This document shows positions 51,175 through 59,738 of a DNA stretch of 64,000 bases, one piece after another. The notes beneath the pieces were generated by a model. It was not told where the DNA came from. It saw only the letters and a list, made by a program, of their open reading frames with translations, and ran no database searches. Origin of the DNA: Alloscardovia macacae (lineage in GTDB: Bacteria > Actinomycetota > Actinomycetes > Actinomycetales > Bifidobacteriaceae). Location: the NCBI RefSeq assembly GCF_002259705.1, contig NZ_MWWT01000005.1, positions 124,001-188,000 on the forward strand, written 5' to 3'. The stretch's first letter is position 1. Each line of letters begins with the position of its first letter. Position numbers and translations under genes: made by a program.

Positions 51175-53801
51175 TGCATCATTCTCAGAAAACTTCTCGT
51201 GACCTCGGCCAGTCCGTTCGCGTTATCCTGCGAGACCTTCTGCGCTTTTTCGAACGTCGTCCCTGGACAGTAGGCTTCGCGGTGGCTTTTTTCCTCGTGA
51301 ATACTCTGTGGCGCATTCTCTGGGATGGGGGTACCCTTGCTCGCTATGGCATAGTAAAAGTGGGAAGTAGGTTCCCGGGAAGCCTTTTCGAAGCGACGTA
51401 TGTGAGTCTTGGTGGGTATGGCTGGGCGCGCAGTCTCGGCACGCTTATCATCGTGAATACTATGGCGGAGCTGATTTTCGGGACAGCAGCTATCCTTCTT
51501 CTCTTCGGAACAGCTGAGCGGCTCCTGGGCATAGCACAGAGTTTCGCAGCTGCTGTGGTGAGTACCGTTATCGGCATCTCGTCAGCTCTCGGAGTGTACT
51601 TTGCACTGTATTCGGGGACTCTGCGGTGGGCATCTCTTCAGAGTGCGACACTCCGGTATGGCATCGGCGTGGCGGTCATCGGCGTGTTTCTCGCTTCGAC
51701 AGCGCGCATGTCCACTCTGTGGCAGAGGCACATAAGCATTATTACGTACGCAGCTATAGGCATGCTCATTCTTTACCGTGGCGAAGTAAAGGATTATGCT
51801 TTTCTTTTCAGTGCCTTCGTCGGCCAGATGTATGGTTTTATGATCTCCAGTGCAGACGTGTCTCGCCTCACTGTGAGGTATACATATATAGGCGCTGTGG
51901 AACGCCGTCGCATTATCGCTTCCGTATATATGATCTTCGCGTTCGGCCCTGTCATCTCCGTCCTGTCCCCTCTGCGCGTGGGTCCACTGTCCGTTCTAGG
52001 AACTCTCATGAGTTCTGACTATGTGAGTTTTCCCGGTCAGCGCTTGTGTACGAATGATGCTCTTCGTGCAGACTGTCTCGTCGCTCATCGAGCATTAGGG
52101 GCGGCTGGCGTGTCTGCTACCATTCTTAGCATCGCACTTCTGCTCGTTATGGTCACCATCGCGTGGGGCCTTTTCCATGGAAGACGTGCTGCAGCATGGG
52201 CATCTATCGTGATGAGCACTTTCCTCGCAGCCTTAACGGCCAGCTTCTATGTCTTCCTTCCACTGGAGAAGAGTTCCTACTATGATATCCCTCTGCGTGA
52301 CCGTCTCCGTTTCGTCTTCTTCCATGGAGGCATGACGGAATTCACTCTTATCGTGCTCGCTATGGCTAGTCTCATCATCATGATTCTGGCGAATCTACCG
52401 TCCTTCCCGTACCGCATGAGCCGGTGGAATGCACTCGCTGGTGTAAGCGGCATAGTCCTTGCTGGAGGAGTTTTAGCGAGCGTGTGCGGATGGATTATTT
52501 TCTCGAAGCTCACGGACTTTTCTGGTGGCTCGTTCCACGTGTACCCTCTCGAAGCTGTCATGGGTGTGGCGACATATCTTGTTCCTATGGGCTTTTTACG
52601 TCAAACATGGAGCTTCAAAGATACGAAGCTGTACACGCCTACAGAGCTCGCTATCCTTAATACTGCTGGCCCAGTATTCTGGATCTTTGTCTGTGCCGTC
52701 CTCCTGTGGTGGTTCCGTTCTGCATACATGAATGGTCATAGTCAGAGCGAACGGTTAAATGCCATTATCACGCAGGGCGGAAACTCCCTCTCCTTCATGT
52801 CTACATGGGAGGGGAATCAGTACTGGTTTAGTGCGGATGGGCAGAATGCCATCGCGTACCGCGTTCTTTTTAATGTAGCCATAGCCTTGACCGGCGTATG
52901 TGGCCCCTCAGCGAATGCTGAAAAGGCTCTCGCGGGGTTTAGCACGTTCTGCCAGGAGCGCGGATGGACACCAGTCCTGTATAGCGTACACGATGATGAG
53001 CGCTCCATTCTCGAATCCTGGGGATGGAACAGTCTTGATGTGGGCACGGAGATGATCATTCGTCCGCGCGAATGGTCGCCGACGGGAAAGAAGTGGCAGG
53101 ATATTCGCACAGCGCTGAATAAGGCAAAGCGTGAAGGATTGAGAGATATCCTTACCACGTATGAGCAGATGCCTGCTCCCGTGCGCGAACAGATTATGGA
53201 TATTTCTGAAGAATGGTCCGAAGAAAAAGCTCTGCCGGAGATGAAGTTCACTCTGGGTGGGGTAGAGGAACTCATGGATCCTCGAGTGCAGATTCTCTAT
53301 GCGATAGATGAGTTTGGCCGGGTTCAGGCTGTGACGAGCTGGCTTCCTACGTATCGCGATGGGGTCGTAGTGGGATGGACTCTAGACTTTATGCGTCACC
53401 GTAGTGACAGTATGAAAGGGGTGATGGAGTTTCTCATCGCGCGGATGGCAGAGCGTCTCCATGATGAGTGCGAAGATGATGAGAGTGAAAATAACGAGGG
53501 GAGTTCTATCGAGTTCCTCAGCCTCTCTGCAGCACCACTTTCGGGCGTAGAAATCCATGAAGGGCAGTCCGAACTTCTTTCTCACGTTCTCCAGTTCGTG
53601 GCGAAAATTCTCGAACCAGCCTATGGTTTTAGTTCGCTCTTCTTCTTTAAGAAGAAGTTCCAGCCTGAGGAACAGCACGTGTTTATCGTGTATCCGGACT
53701 CCTCGAAGTTAGCTCAAATCTCCCTGGCTATTAGCCATGCCTACTTGCCGCAGCTCGGAGCGAAGGACCTGCTGAACCTCATGAAGACTCTCAGAGGTTA
53801 G
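51174..53801 (+). CDS. mprF: MprF-like aminoacyl-phosphatidylglycerol synthase
   Basis: 875-residue membrane protein. About 12 hydrophobic helices fill residues 30-530, including a rhomboid-like bundle (GTAAILLLFGTAERLLG; FAAAVVSTVIGISSALGVYFALY). A cytosolic C-terminal DUF2156/GNAT-like lysyltransferase domain follows (about 545-860: GNSLSFMSTWEGNQYWFS; KKWQDIRTALNKAKREGL; VGWTLDFMRHRSDSMKGVMEFL). The family moves Lys or Ala from aminoacyl-tRNA to phosphatidylglycerol, lowering surface negative charge and resistance to cationic peptides. Which amino acid is used cannot be told. It is translationally coupled to the preceding hydrolase, suggesting a charge-on/charge-off pair. Confidence 0.8.
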   Translation: MHHSQKTSRDLGQSVRVILRDLLRFFERRPWTVGFAVAFFLVNTLWRILWDGGTLARYGIVKVGSRFPGSLFEATYVSLGGYGWARSLGTLIIVNTMAELIFGTAAILLLFGTAERLLGIAQSFAAAVVSTVIGISSALGVYFALYSGTLRWASLQSATLRYGIGVAVIGVFLASTARMSTLWQRHISIITYAAIGMLILYRGEVKDYAFLFSAFVGQMYGFMISSADVSRLTVRYTYIGAVERRRIIASVYMIFAFGPVISVLSPLRVGPLSVLGTLMSSDYVSFPGQRLCTNDALRADCLVAHRALGAAGVSATILSIALLLVMVTIAWGLFHGRRAAAWASIVMSTFLAALTASFYVFLPLEKSSYYDIPLRDRLRFVFFHGGMTEFTLIVLAMASLIIMILANLPSFPYRMSRWNALAGVSGIVLAGGVLASVCGWIIFSKLTDFSGGSFHVYPLEAVMGVATYLVPMGFLRQTWSFKDTKLYTPTELAILNTAGPVFWIFVCAVLLWWFRSAYMNGHSQSERLNAIITQGGNSLSFMSTWEGNQYWFSADGQNAIAYRVLFNVAIALTGVCGPSANAEKALAGFSTFCQERGWTPVLYSVHDDERSILESWGWNSLDVGTEMIIRPREWSPTGKKWQDIRTALNKAKREGLRDILTTYEQMPAPVREQIMDISEEWSEEKALPEMKFTLGGVEELMDPRVQILYAIDEFGRVQAVTSWLPTYRDGVVVGWTLDFMRHRSDSMKGVMEFLIARMAERLHDECEDDESENNEGSSIEFLSLSAAPLSGVEIHEGQSELLSHVLQFVAKILEPAYGFSSLFFFKKKFQPEEQHVFIVYPDSSKLAQISLAISHAYLPQLGAKDLLNLMKTLRG

Positions 53802-53862
53802 GAAAGAGATAGGCTCTGAGCTTTCGGCTGGAGCTCTGCCATCATACAGCCACTCACTCCAT

Positions 53863-53878
53863 GGGCCGAAATGCAAAA
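53863..53878 (+). repeat. Copy of the GGGCYGAAATGCAAAA motif
   Basis: GGGCCGAAATGCAAAA in the 185-bp gap after mprF; related copies lie at 49081, 49295 (minus) and 49394, on the other side of the operon. A possible -10 (TAGACT, 53954-53959) for the next gene follows. Confidence 0.6.
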
Positions 53879-53986
53879 CCCCCGGCGCCGAGCCCACAGC
53901 CCATCTCCGGACTGGTGTCTTTTCTTTCACGCCATACTAACCGCCCCCTTTGCTAGACTGACAGGCATAAGAAAGATAGGTGACAG

Positions 53987-54643
53987 ATGACCCACACTAT
54001 ACGCCTGCGCCCAGTGGTAGAGAGCGACCTCGCGCAGTTGAGCAGGATTATGTTTGACACATGGTATGCCTCTGATGCGCAGTATGCAGACCAGCAGACG
54101 TGCGAGCATCTTTACTCCATGGCACGCTTCGACACTGCGCATTACCTCGAGACGTCTACACATGCTCTCGTGGCTGAAGAAGTAGCTGAATCCGTCATCC
54201 TCGGCGTGTCTATGTGGCGAAATGATGCGGATATTCAGCGCTACGCTACAAGTCAGAAAGCCATAGCGCAGAAGGAACTTGACCGCGCCTATACGTTCGC
54301 CGCGCAGGATTCTCATTTCGCAGCTATGCTGGAGGATTTTCTCGCTGACGCTCAGCGCACCATAGACCTCGAGAAGCCAGCCGCGAAAGTCTCGCAGGCT
54401 GAGCTACGCCTCTTTATGATGGATGCGAAGGCGCGAGGAAAAGGTGTAGGAAAGCGTCTCCTGGCAGCAGCAGAAGGATCCATGCGCGAATCGGGAGCGA
54501 GTCAGTATTATCTCTACACAGACAGCACGTGCGACTATGGTTTTTACGATTACCGCGGCATGGAGCGTGTGGCTGAGCAGCATCGCGTTCCAGGCCCTGG
54601 CGGTAGCATAGTGGATAAGTACATTTACGTCGGTCAGTTGTAA
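53987..54643 (+). CDS. GNAT-family N-acetyltransferase
   Basis: 218 residues. The N-terminus IRLRPVVESDLAQLSRIMFDTW is a typical GNAT opening, and the acetyl-CoA pyrophosphate loop is at LFMMDAKARGKGVGKRLLAAAE (about 139-160). A Tyr-rich C-terminal segment (YYLYTDSTCDYGFYDYRGM) is the usual beta5-alpha4 region. An insert of helices (about 85-125) lies between. Substrate unknown: family members modify small molecules or protein N-termini. A leader of about 20 nt with GATAGG precedes the ATG. Confidence 0.83.
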   Translation: MTHTIRLRPVVESDLAQLSRIMFDTWYASDAQYADQQTCEHLYSMARFDTAHYLETSTHALVAEEVAESVILGVSMWRNDADIQRYATSQKAIAQKELDRAYTFAAQDSHFAAMLEDFLADAQRTIDLEKPAAKVSQAELRLFMMDAKARGKGVGKRLLAAAEGSMRESGASQYYLYTDSTCDYGFYDYRGMERVAEQHRVPGPGGSIVDKYIYVGQL

Positions 54644-54721
54644 CACTGTACCGTAACTCCGTGGTACGCCGCGCCCACGTTAAAATCCACGGCTAGAACA
54701 CGACAGAAAGTATGAGAAGTA

Positions 54722-55972
54722 GTGTTTAGGAAGATTTTCCAGGTTCCCGGAACAGTAGCATTTTCCGCGTCAGGAGCGATGACGCGCTCGACCATGTCTA
54801 CTATAGGTCTGAGTATCGTGCTGTGTTTGAATAATCTGTATAACGAGTGGACGGCAGCGGGACTTATGAGCGCCACCTTCGTTATCTGTTCAGCTGCTGT
54901 GACGCCGTTCATCGCGAAGCTTTTCGATACGTACGGTCAGAAGCGCGTGGGGCTTATCATCGCCCCCATTCAGTTCGCGCTTCTCCTCGGTTTCGCGCTC
55001 GCCGCGTATCTGCGGGCGCCGCTCGCGCTGCTTTTCGCTCTCGTCGTGCCTATGGGCTTTACCATGTATTCGGTCGGCGCTCTCGTGCGTACGCGCTGGG
55101 CGTGGGCGTTACGTGATCAATCGGACGATTATCTGAATGCTGCGTACTCGTGGGAGGCTGCGGTCGATGAGTTGATTTTCATCATCGGACCTATCCTCGC
55201 TGCGACTATTTCTACGAGTTTTCCGCCGGTTTCGACCATTATTCCTTTTATTCTGTTCGGCGGCATTAACTTTGCTGGTGCGCTTATCTTCTATAATCTT
55301 CCGTCTGCGAATCCTCCGGCCGTGCTATCCATGAAGAGCGTTCAGGCGTCCGGTTCTGCTCGCGCGGAGTCCGAGCGTTTGAAAGGCCGGAACATCCTGC
55401 TGTATCCGGGCATGCTTCTTATGGTGCTGGCTATCATTTTGTTCAATTCTACCTTCTCCGCCTTCGACGTGACCATGACGGCAGTTATGAAGAGCTTAGG
55501 TTTGTATCATTTCACAGGATTCATGCTGGCTACCATAGCAGTTGGTTCGCTTATCGGCGCGCTCGTCTTCGGGTCACGTTCGCATAAGCATAATCCGTGG
55601 ATGCGCATGATGATGTTCATGGCATTACTCTCTGCTGGAGTGGCAGGAGTAGCCATGAGCATCCCGCATATTCCTTTCGCAGCATTCTTCGGCGTGGTAG
55701 CGGGCCTGTTCGTCGCCCCGACGTACGCTACGGCAAATCTCATTATGCGCCAGACAGCTCCAGCGAAAAAGCTTACTGAAGGTCTCAGCTGGATTTCCAC
55801 GGGTGGTGCGGTGGGAGCATCACTGGGGTCTGCAGTGTCGGGCATATTCCTCGATCAGTTCGGTAATACTGCCACGCTACACCTCCTGTGGGTGAATGCG
55901 CTTCTGGCGCTTCCGCTCTTCTTCCTTGGATATCTGCACGTTCGTATGTACCAGAAAAGTATAAAGGAGTAA
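54722..55972 (+). CDS. Major facilitator superfamily transporter
   Basis: 416 residues with about 12 hydrophobic helices in two halves joined by a polar loop (about 205-225, QASGSARAESERLKGRN). The loop between helices 2 and 3 has LFDTYGQKRVG, a loose version of the MFS motif A. GTG start with only a weak purine stretch before it. It ends in AAGGAGTAA, so its last codons carry the dapB Shine-Dalgarno. Substrate not predictable; drug/sugar efflux types have this shape. The link to lysine/diaminopimelate synthesis downstream may be only positional. Confidence 0.85.
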   Translation: MFRKIFQVPGTVAFSASGAMTRSTMSTIGLSIVLCLNNLYNEWTAAGLMSATFVICSAAVTPFIAKLFDTYGQKRVGLIIAPIQFALLLGFALAAYLRAPLALLFALVVPMGFTMYSVGALVRTRWAWALRDQSDDYLNAAYSWEAAVDELIFIIGPILAATISTSFPPVSTIIPFILFGGINFAGALIFYNLPSANPPAVLSMKSVQASGSARAESERLKGRNILLYPGMLLMVLAIILFNSTFSAFDVTMTAVMKSLGLYHFTGFMLATIAVGSLIGALVFGSRSHKHNPWMRMMMFMALLSAGVAGVAMSIPHIPFAAFFGVVAGLFVAPTYATANLIMRQTAPAKKLTEGLSWISTGGAVGASLGSAVSGIFLDQFGNTATLHLLWVNALLALPLFFLGYLHVRMYQKSIKE

Positions 55973-55976
55973 TACT

Positions 55977-56717
55977 ATGATTCGAGTATCCGTCATCGGT
56001 GCGAAAGGCCGCATGGGGCAGCACGTCGTGGCCGCGGTCCGAAATGCAAAGTATATGGAGCTGGCTCTGACCATCGATGCAGGCGAGGATATTACTGCCA
56101 TTACCCCGGAGAACACGGATGTGGCAGTGGAATTCTCTGTCCCGAGCGCCAGCCTCGAGAACGTCCGTGCTCTCGTGAAAAGCGGTGTCCATGTGGTCGT
56201 GGGGACTACGGGCTGGACTGAAGAGAAGATGGACATCGTGCGTGCGGATCTTAAAGAGCATCCGGGTCTCAGCGTCTTCATCGCTCCAAATTTCGCCATC
56301 TCGACTGTACTCGCCGAGTACTTCGCAGCGCAGGCTGCGAAGTACTTCGAGTCCGCAGAAATTGTAGAATTGCACCATCCGGATAAGGTGGATGCACCGA
56401 GCGGAACAGCGCTGCATACGGCGCACGCGCTCGCCGCAGCTCGCCAGGCAGCCGGTATGCCAAACATTCCGGATAATACGCAGACGGATGGCGGCTCGCG
56501 CGGACAGGTGGTGGACGGCATACATGTGCACGCGGTGCGCCTGCGCGGGCTGAATGCGCACGAGGAGATCCTCTTCGGAAACGCAGGCGAGCAGCTGGTC
56601 ATCCGCGCGGACTCTTTCGACCGTACGTCGTTCATGCCGGGCGTGTTACTCGCAGTTCGTAAGGCGGGAACGCGCGCGGGGCTGAGTGTGGGACTCGACC
56701 AGTACCTCGATTTGTAA
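55977..56717 (+). CDS. dapB: 4-hydroxy-tetrahydrodipicolinate reductase
   Basis: NAD(P)H-dependent step of the diaminopimelate/lysine pathway, supplying peptidoglycan and lysine. 246 residues. N-terminal nucleotide-binding VIGAKGRMGQHV (7-18), VVGTTGWTEEK, APNFAIST and the catalytic signature ELHHPDKVDAPSGTALHTA (about 134-152, His pair and Lys). The ATG follows the MFS stop after 4 nt, with the ribosome site AAGGAGT inside the transporter's end. Usual length and complete. Confidence 0.95.
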   Translation: MIRVSVIGAKGRMGQHVVAAVRNAKYMELALTIDAGEDITAITPENTDVAVEFSVPSASLENVRALVKSGVHVVVGTTGWTEEKMDIVRADLKEHPGLSVFIAPNFAISTVLAEYFAAQAAKYFESAEIVELHHPDKVDAPSGTALHTAHALAAARQAAGMPNIPDNTQTDGGSRGQVVDGIHVHAVRLRGLNAHEEILFGNAGEQLVIRADSFDRTSFMPGVLLAVRKAGTRAGLSVGLDQYLDL

Positions 56718-56750
56718 AGAACGTCACCCCCAGAAGGTACTTTTTAAAGT

Positions 56751-57665
56751 ATGACTACCGAGATGCATCTGTTAGAAAGTGCGCCGTTCGGGCGAGTAAT
56801 TCCAGCTATGGTTACTCCTATGAAGGCGGATGGAACCGTGGACTACGAGGCTGCGCAGAAACTCGCGCAGCACCTCGTGGCTGACGGTGCAGATGGCATC
56901 TTACTGAATGGAACGACCGGCGAGTCTCCTACGACGCACCTCGAAGAGAAAATAGACATCGTGCGTGCTGTAAAAGAAGTCGTCGATGTCCCTATTATTA
57001 CGGGCGCCGGTTCGAATGATACTGCGCATTCTGTGCGCATGGCTGAGCATATCCAGGAAGCAGGTGCAGATGCCCTGCTCATCGTAGCTCCGTACTACTC
57101 GCGCCCATCGCAGGAAGGAATCTACCAGCACTATAAGGCTGTGAATGATTCCTCTGATGTGCCAGTTATTATCTATGACGTCCCAGGACGCACAGGAGTG
57201 CGCATCTCGACGAATACGTATGTTCGTCTCGCTGGTCTGTCTCAGGTTAAGGCAGTGAAGGATGCTACGGGAGACCTCGCGGCTGCAGTAGTGAAGAAGA
57301 TGGAGACGGGCTTGGCATGGTACTCCGGGGATGATGGAGTATACTTACCGTTCCTGTCCATCGGAGCAGTAGGCATCATATCCGTCATCGCGCATGTGGC
57401 TTCCGGTCCTTTGCGTGAGCTTACTGCTGCTTTTGATGAGGGACATATCCTCGAAGCACAGCGCATAGCCGTCCAGCTCGCACCACTCGTAGGTGCTTTA
57501 AATGGAGACGGTTTCCAGGGCGTGATGGCGAAGGCTGCGTGCGAAGTACAGGGATATATCTCTGACTCGACCATGCGCTTGCCGAACGTGGGACCGAATG
57601 CGGATCAGCTCGTGAAAGCACGTGAAGGAATGCGTGCTGCTGGCGTGCTCAAGCACGCGAAGTAA
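56751..57665 (+). CDS. dapA: 4-hydroxy-tetrahydrodipicolinate synthase
   Basis: Condenses pyruvate with aspartate semialdehyde; it acts just before DapB in the same pathway. TIM-barrel aldolase of 304 residues with GTTGESPTTHLEEK (about 47-60), the tyrosine region APYYSRPSQEGIYQHYKA (about 110-127), DVPGRTG (about 144) and the Schiff-base lysine expected at VKAVKDATGDL (about 168). It starts 33 nt after dapB. TACTTT ends 7 nt before the ATG, so it may also have its own leaderless promoter. Complete. Confidence 0.95.
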   Translation: MTTEMHLLESAPFGRVIPAMVTPMKADGTVDYEAAQKLAQHLVADGADGILLNGTTGESPTTHLEEKIDIVRAVKEVVDVPIITGAGSNDTAHSVRMAEHIQEAGADALLIVAPYYSRPSQEGIYQHYKAVNDSSDVPVIIYDVPGRTGVRISTNTYVRLAGLSQVKAVKDATGDLAAAVVKKMETGLAWYSGDDGVYLPFLSIGAVGIISVIAHVASGPLRELTAAFDEGHILEAQRIAVQLAPLVGALNGDGFQGVMAKAACEVQGYISDSTMRLPNVGPNADQLVKAREGMRAAGVLKHAK

Positions 57666-57763
57666 GGATGAGAGACATAGTCATTCAGTACAGGTAGTGG
57701 ATAAGGCTTCACGAGCCTGCCTTTACGATGCGCAGGTTCCTACGTTATAACGAAAGGTGTATC

Positions 57764-59698
57764 ATGCCTTCCACTCAAGGAACGCGTAAGAATACGCGAA
57801 AAAATGCTACGGGAGAAAAGCGCAGCGCGCGCTCTGCATCATCGACCCGTTCGACCCGTTCGTCCAGCTCGTCTCGCGGTGGCTCTCGCCGCTCGAGTGC
57901 TGCAGCAAGCACGCGTAGCCGCAAACCACGCACGAATAGCCGAAACAGCGGACCAGTACGTGCAGTAAACGCTCAGGCGAACCCGAATACCACATCAGAC
58001 GGTATGCCACTGATAGCTCCTCCGAAGTATCGCAAGGGCTCTATGCGCATCGTGCCACTGGGTGGCCTCGGCGAAATCGGCCGTAACATGAATGTGATCG
58101 AATATAACGGTCACATCCTGCTCATCGACTGTGGTGTGCTCTTCCCAGAAGAAGAGCAGCCGGGCGTAGACCTCATTCTGCCAGACTTTAACTATATTAA
58201 GGACCGCCTCGATAAGGTGGAAGCACTCGTGCTCACCCATGGTCATGAAGACCACATCGGTGGAGTACCGTATCTGCTGCGTCTGCGCAAGGATATTCCG
58301 CTTATCGGCTCGAAGCTCACCCTCGCACTCGTCGAAGCGAAGTGTAAGGAACACCGCATTAATCCAGTCCTCAAGCCTGTTCAGGGCCGCGATAAGATGA
58401 AGGTGGGTGCCTTTAACCTCGAGTTCATCAGCGTGACGCACTCCATTCCGGATGCGCTTGCCGTGTCGGTAAAGACCCCGGCAGGACACATCATCGATAC
58501 GGGGGATATGAAGCTCGACCAGCTTCCGCTCGATCATAAGATCACTGATCTGCGCCAGTTTGCGAAGCTCGGCGAGCAGGGTGTGGACCTGCTTATGTCC
58601 GACTCGACGAATGCAGAAGTGCCAGGCTTTGTGAAGCCGGAAACCACCATCGGTCCGGCTCTCGACCGTGCATTCGGCGAGGCCAGCCGAAAGATAATCG
58701 TAGCGAGCTTCTCCTCGCACGTGCACCGCGTCCAGCAGGTGGTGGATGCTGCGCATAAGCACGGGCGTAAAGTGGTCTTCGTGGGACGCTCCATGGTGCG
58801 AAACATGGGCATCGCTGCAGACCTCGGCTACCTGCACTTGCCTGAAGATACTGTCGTGGACCTCAAGCAGGCTGCGGATATCCAGGATGATAAGATAGTG
58901 TACATGTGCACGGGCTCGCAGGGTGAGCCTATGGCTGCGCTCGGCCGTATAGCAGATGGTAACCACCCAGACATCACCGTGGGTGAGTTCGACACCGTTA
59001 TTCTCGCCAGCTCTCTGATCCCAGGAAATGAGCATGGCGTCTATAAGGTCATTAACAAGCTCACTCGCATGGGTGCTCGCGTGGTAAATAAGGATAATGC
59101 GGCTATCCACGTATCCGGTCACTGTGATGAAGGCGAACTGCTGTACTTCTATAACATCGTTCAGCCGAAGGCCGCCATGCCTATCCACGGTGAGCACCGC
59201 CACCTCGTAGCTAATGGCCTCATCGCTGTGAAGACTGGTGTGGACCCGAATAACGTGGTCCTCGCAGAGGATGGTGACGTCGTGGACCTCTATAAGGGCC
59301 AGGCGGCTGTAGTGGGCTCTGTTCCATGCGGATATGTCTACGTGGACGGCCAGTCCGTGGGCGAGATAGGCGAAGAAGAACTCGAAAAGCGCCGCATTCT
59401 CTCAGAAGAAGGATTCGTTTCCTCCTTCCTCGTGGTGGATACGGACCGCCGTGAGGTCGTCAGCGGCCCGAAGATTTACCTGAACGCTGTGGCCGAAGAC
59501 GAAAGCGACTTCATGGAAGTGCGCTCGCGCATCGTCTCGGATGTGGAAGATGCCATGGCGCGCGGTACGAAGGATAACCACCAGCTTCAGCAGATCATGC
59601 GCCGCACACTCGGGGGCTGGATAGCACGCAAGTTTAACCGTCGTCGCCCTATGATCGTGCCAGTGGTGGCTGACATCGCGAAAGATGTGCAGCGCTAG
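57764..59698 (+). CDS. rnj: Ribonuclease J
   Basis: Metallo-beta-lactamase/beta-CASP ribonuclease, endo- and 5'-exonuclease, a main RNA-decay and rRNA-maturation enzyme in actinobacteria. 644 residues. A basic, Ser/Arg-rich disordered N-terminal tail of about 85 residues (unlike Bacillus RNase J1) precedes the core MRIVPLGGLGEIGRNMNVIEY. The metal site is H159-x-H161-x-D163-H164 in LTHGHEDHIGG; further metal ligands are expected at VTHSIPDA and DTGDMKLDQ. beta-CASP motifs include CTGSQGEPMAAL and HVSGHCDEGEL. Start 57764 (MPSTQ) follows GAAAGG. A 10-bp palindrome CGTTATAACG is at 57743-57752. Confidence 0.95.
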   Translation: MPSTQGTRKNTRKNATGEKRSARSASSTRSTRSSSSSRGGSRRSSAAASTRSRKPRTNSRNSGPVRAVNAQANPNTTSDGMPLIAPPKYRKGSMRIVPLGGLGEIGRNMNVIEYNGHILLIDCGVLFPEEEQPGVDLILPDFNYIKDRLDKVEALVLTHGHEDHIGGVPYLLRLRKDIPLIGSKLTLALVEAKCKEHRINPVLKPVQGRDKMKVGAFNLEFISVTHSIPDALAVSVKTPAGHIIDTGDMKLDQLPLDHKITDLRQFAKLGEQGVDLLMSDSTNAEVPGFVKPETTIGPALDRAFGEASRKIIVASFSSHVHRVQQVVDAAHKHGRKVVFVGRSMVRNMGIAADLGYLHLPEDTVVDLKQAADIQDDKIVYMCTGSQGEPMAALGRIADGNHPDITVGEFDTVILASSLIPGNEHGVYKVINKLTRMGARVVNKDNAAIHVSGHCDEGELLYFYNIVQPKAAMPIHGEHRHLVANGLIAVKTGVDPNNVVLAEDGDVVDLYKGQAAVVGSVPCGYVYVDGQSVGEIGEEELEKRRILSEEGFVSSFLVVDTDRREVVSGPKIYLNAVAEDESDFMEVRSRIVSDVEDAMARGTKDNHQLQQIMRRTLGGWIARKFNRRRPMIVPVVADIAKDVQR

Positions 59699-59738
59699 AA
59701 GACGGAAAAATTGACAGAAAAACAAGAAAAGGAGCACC

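Noticed and set aside
57995..59203. 402-codon minus-strand open frame opposite rnj
   Set aside because: Shadow of the RNase J codon pattern; no ribosome site and no recognisable motif, whereas the plus frame holds all metal ligands.
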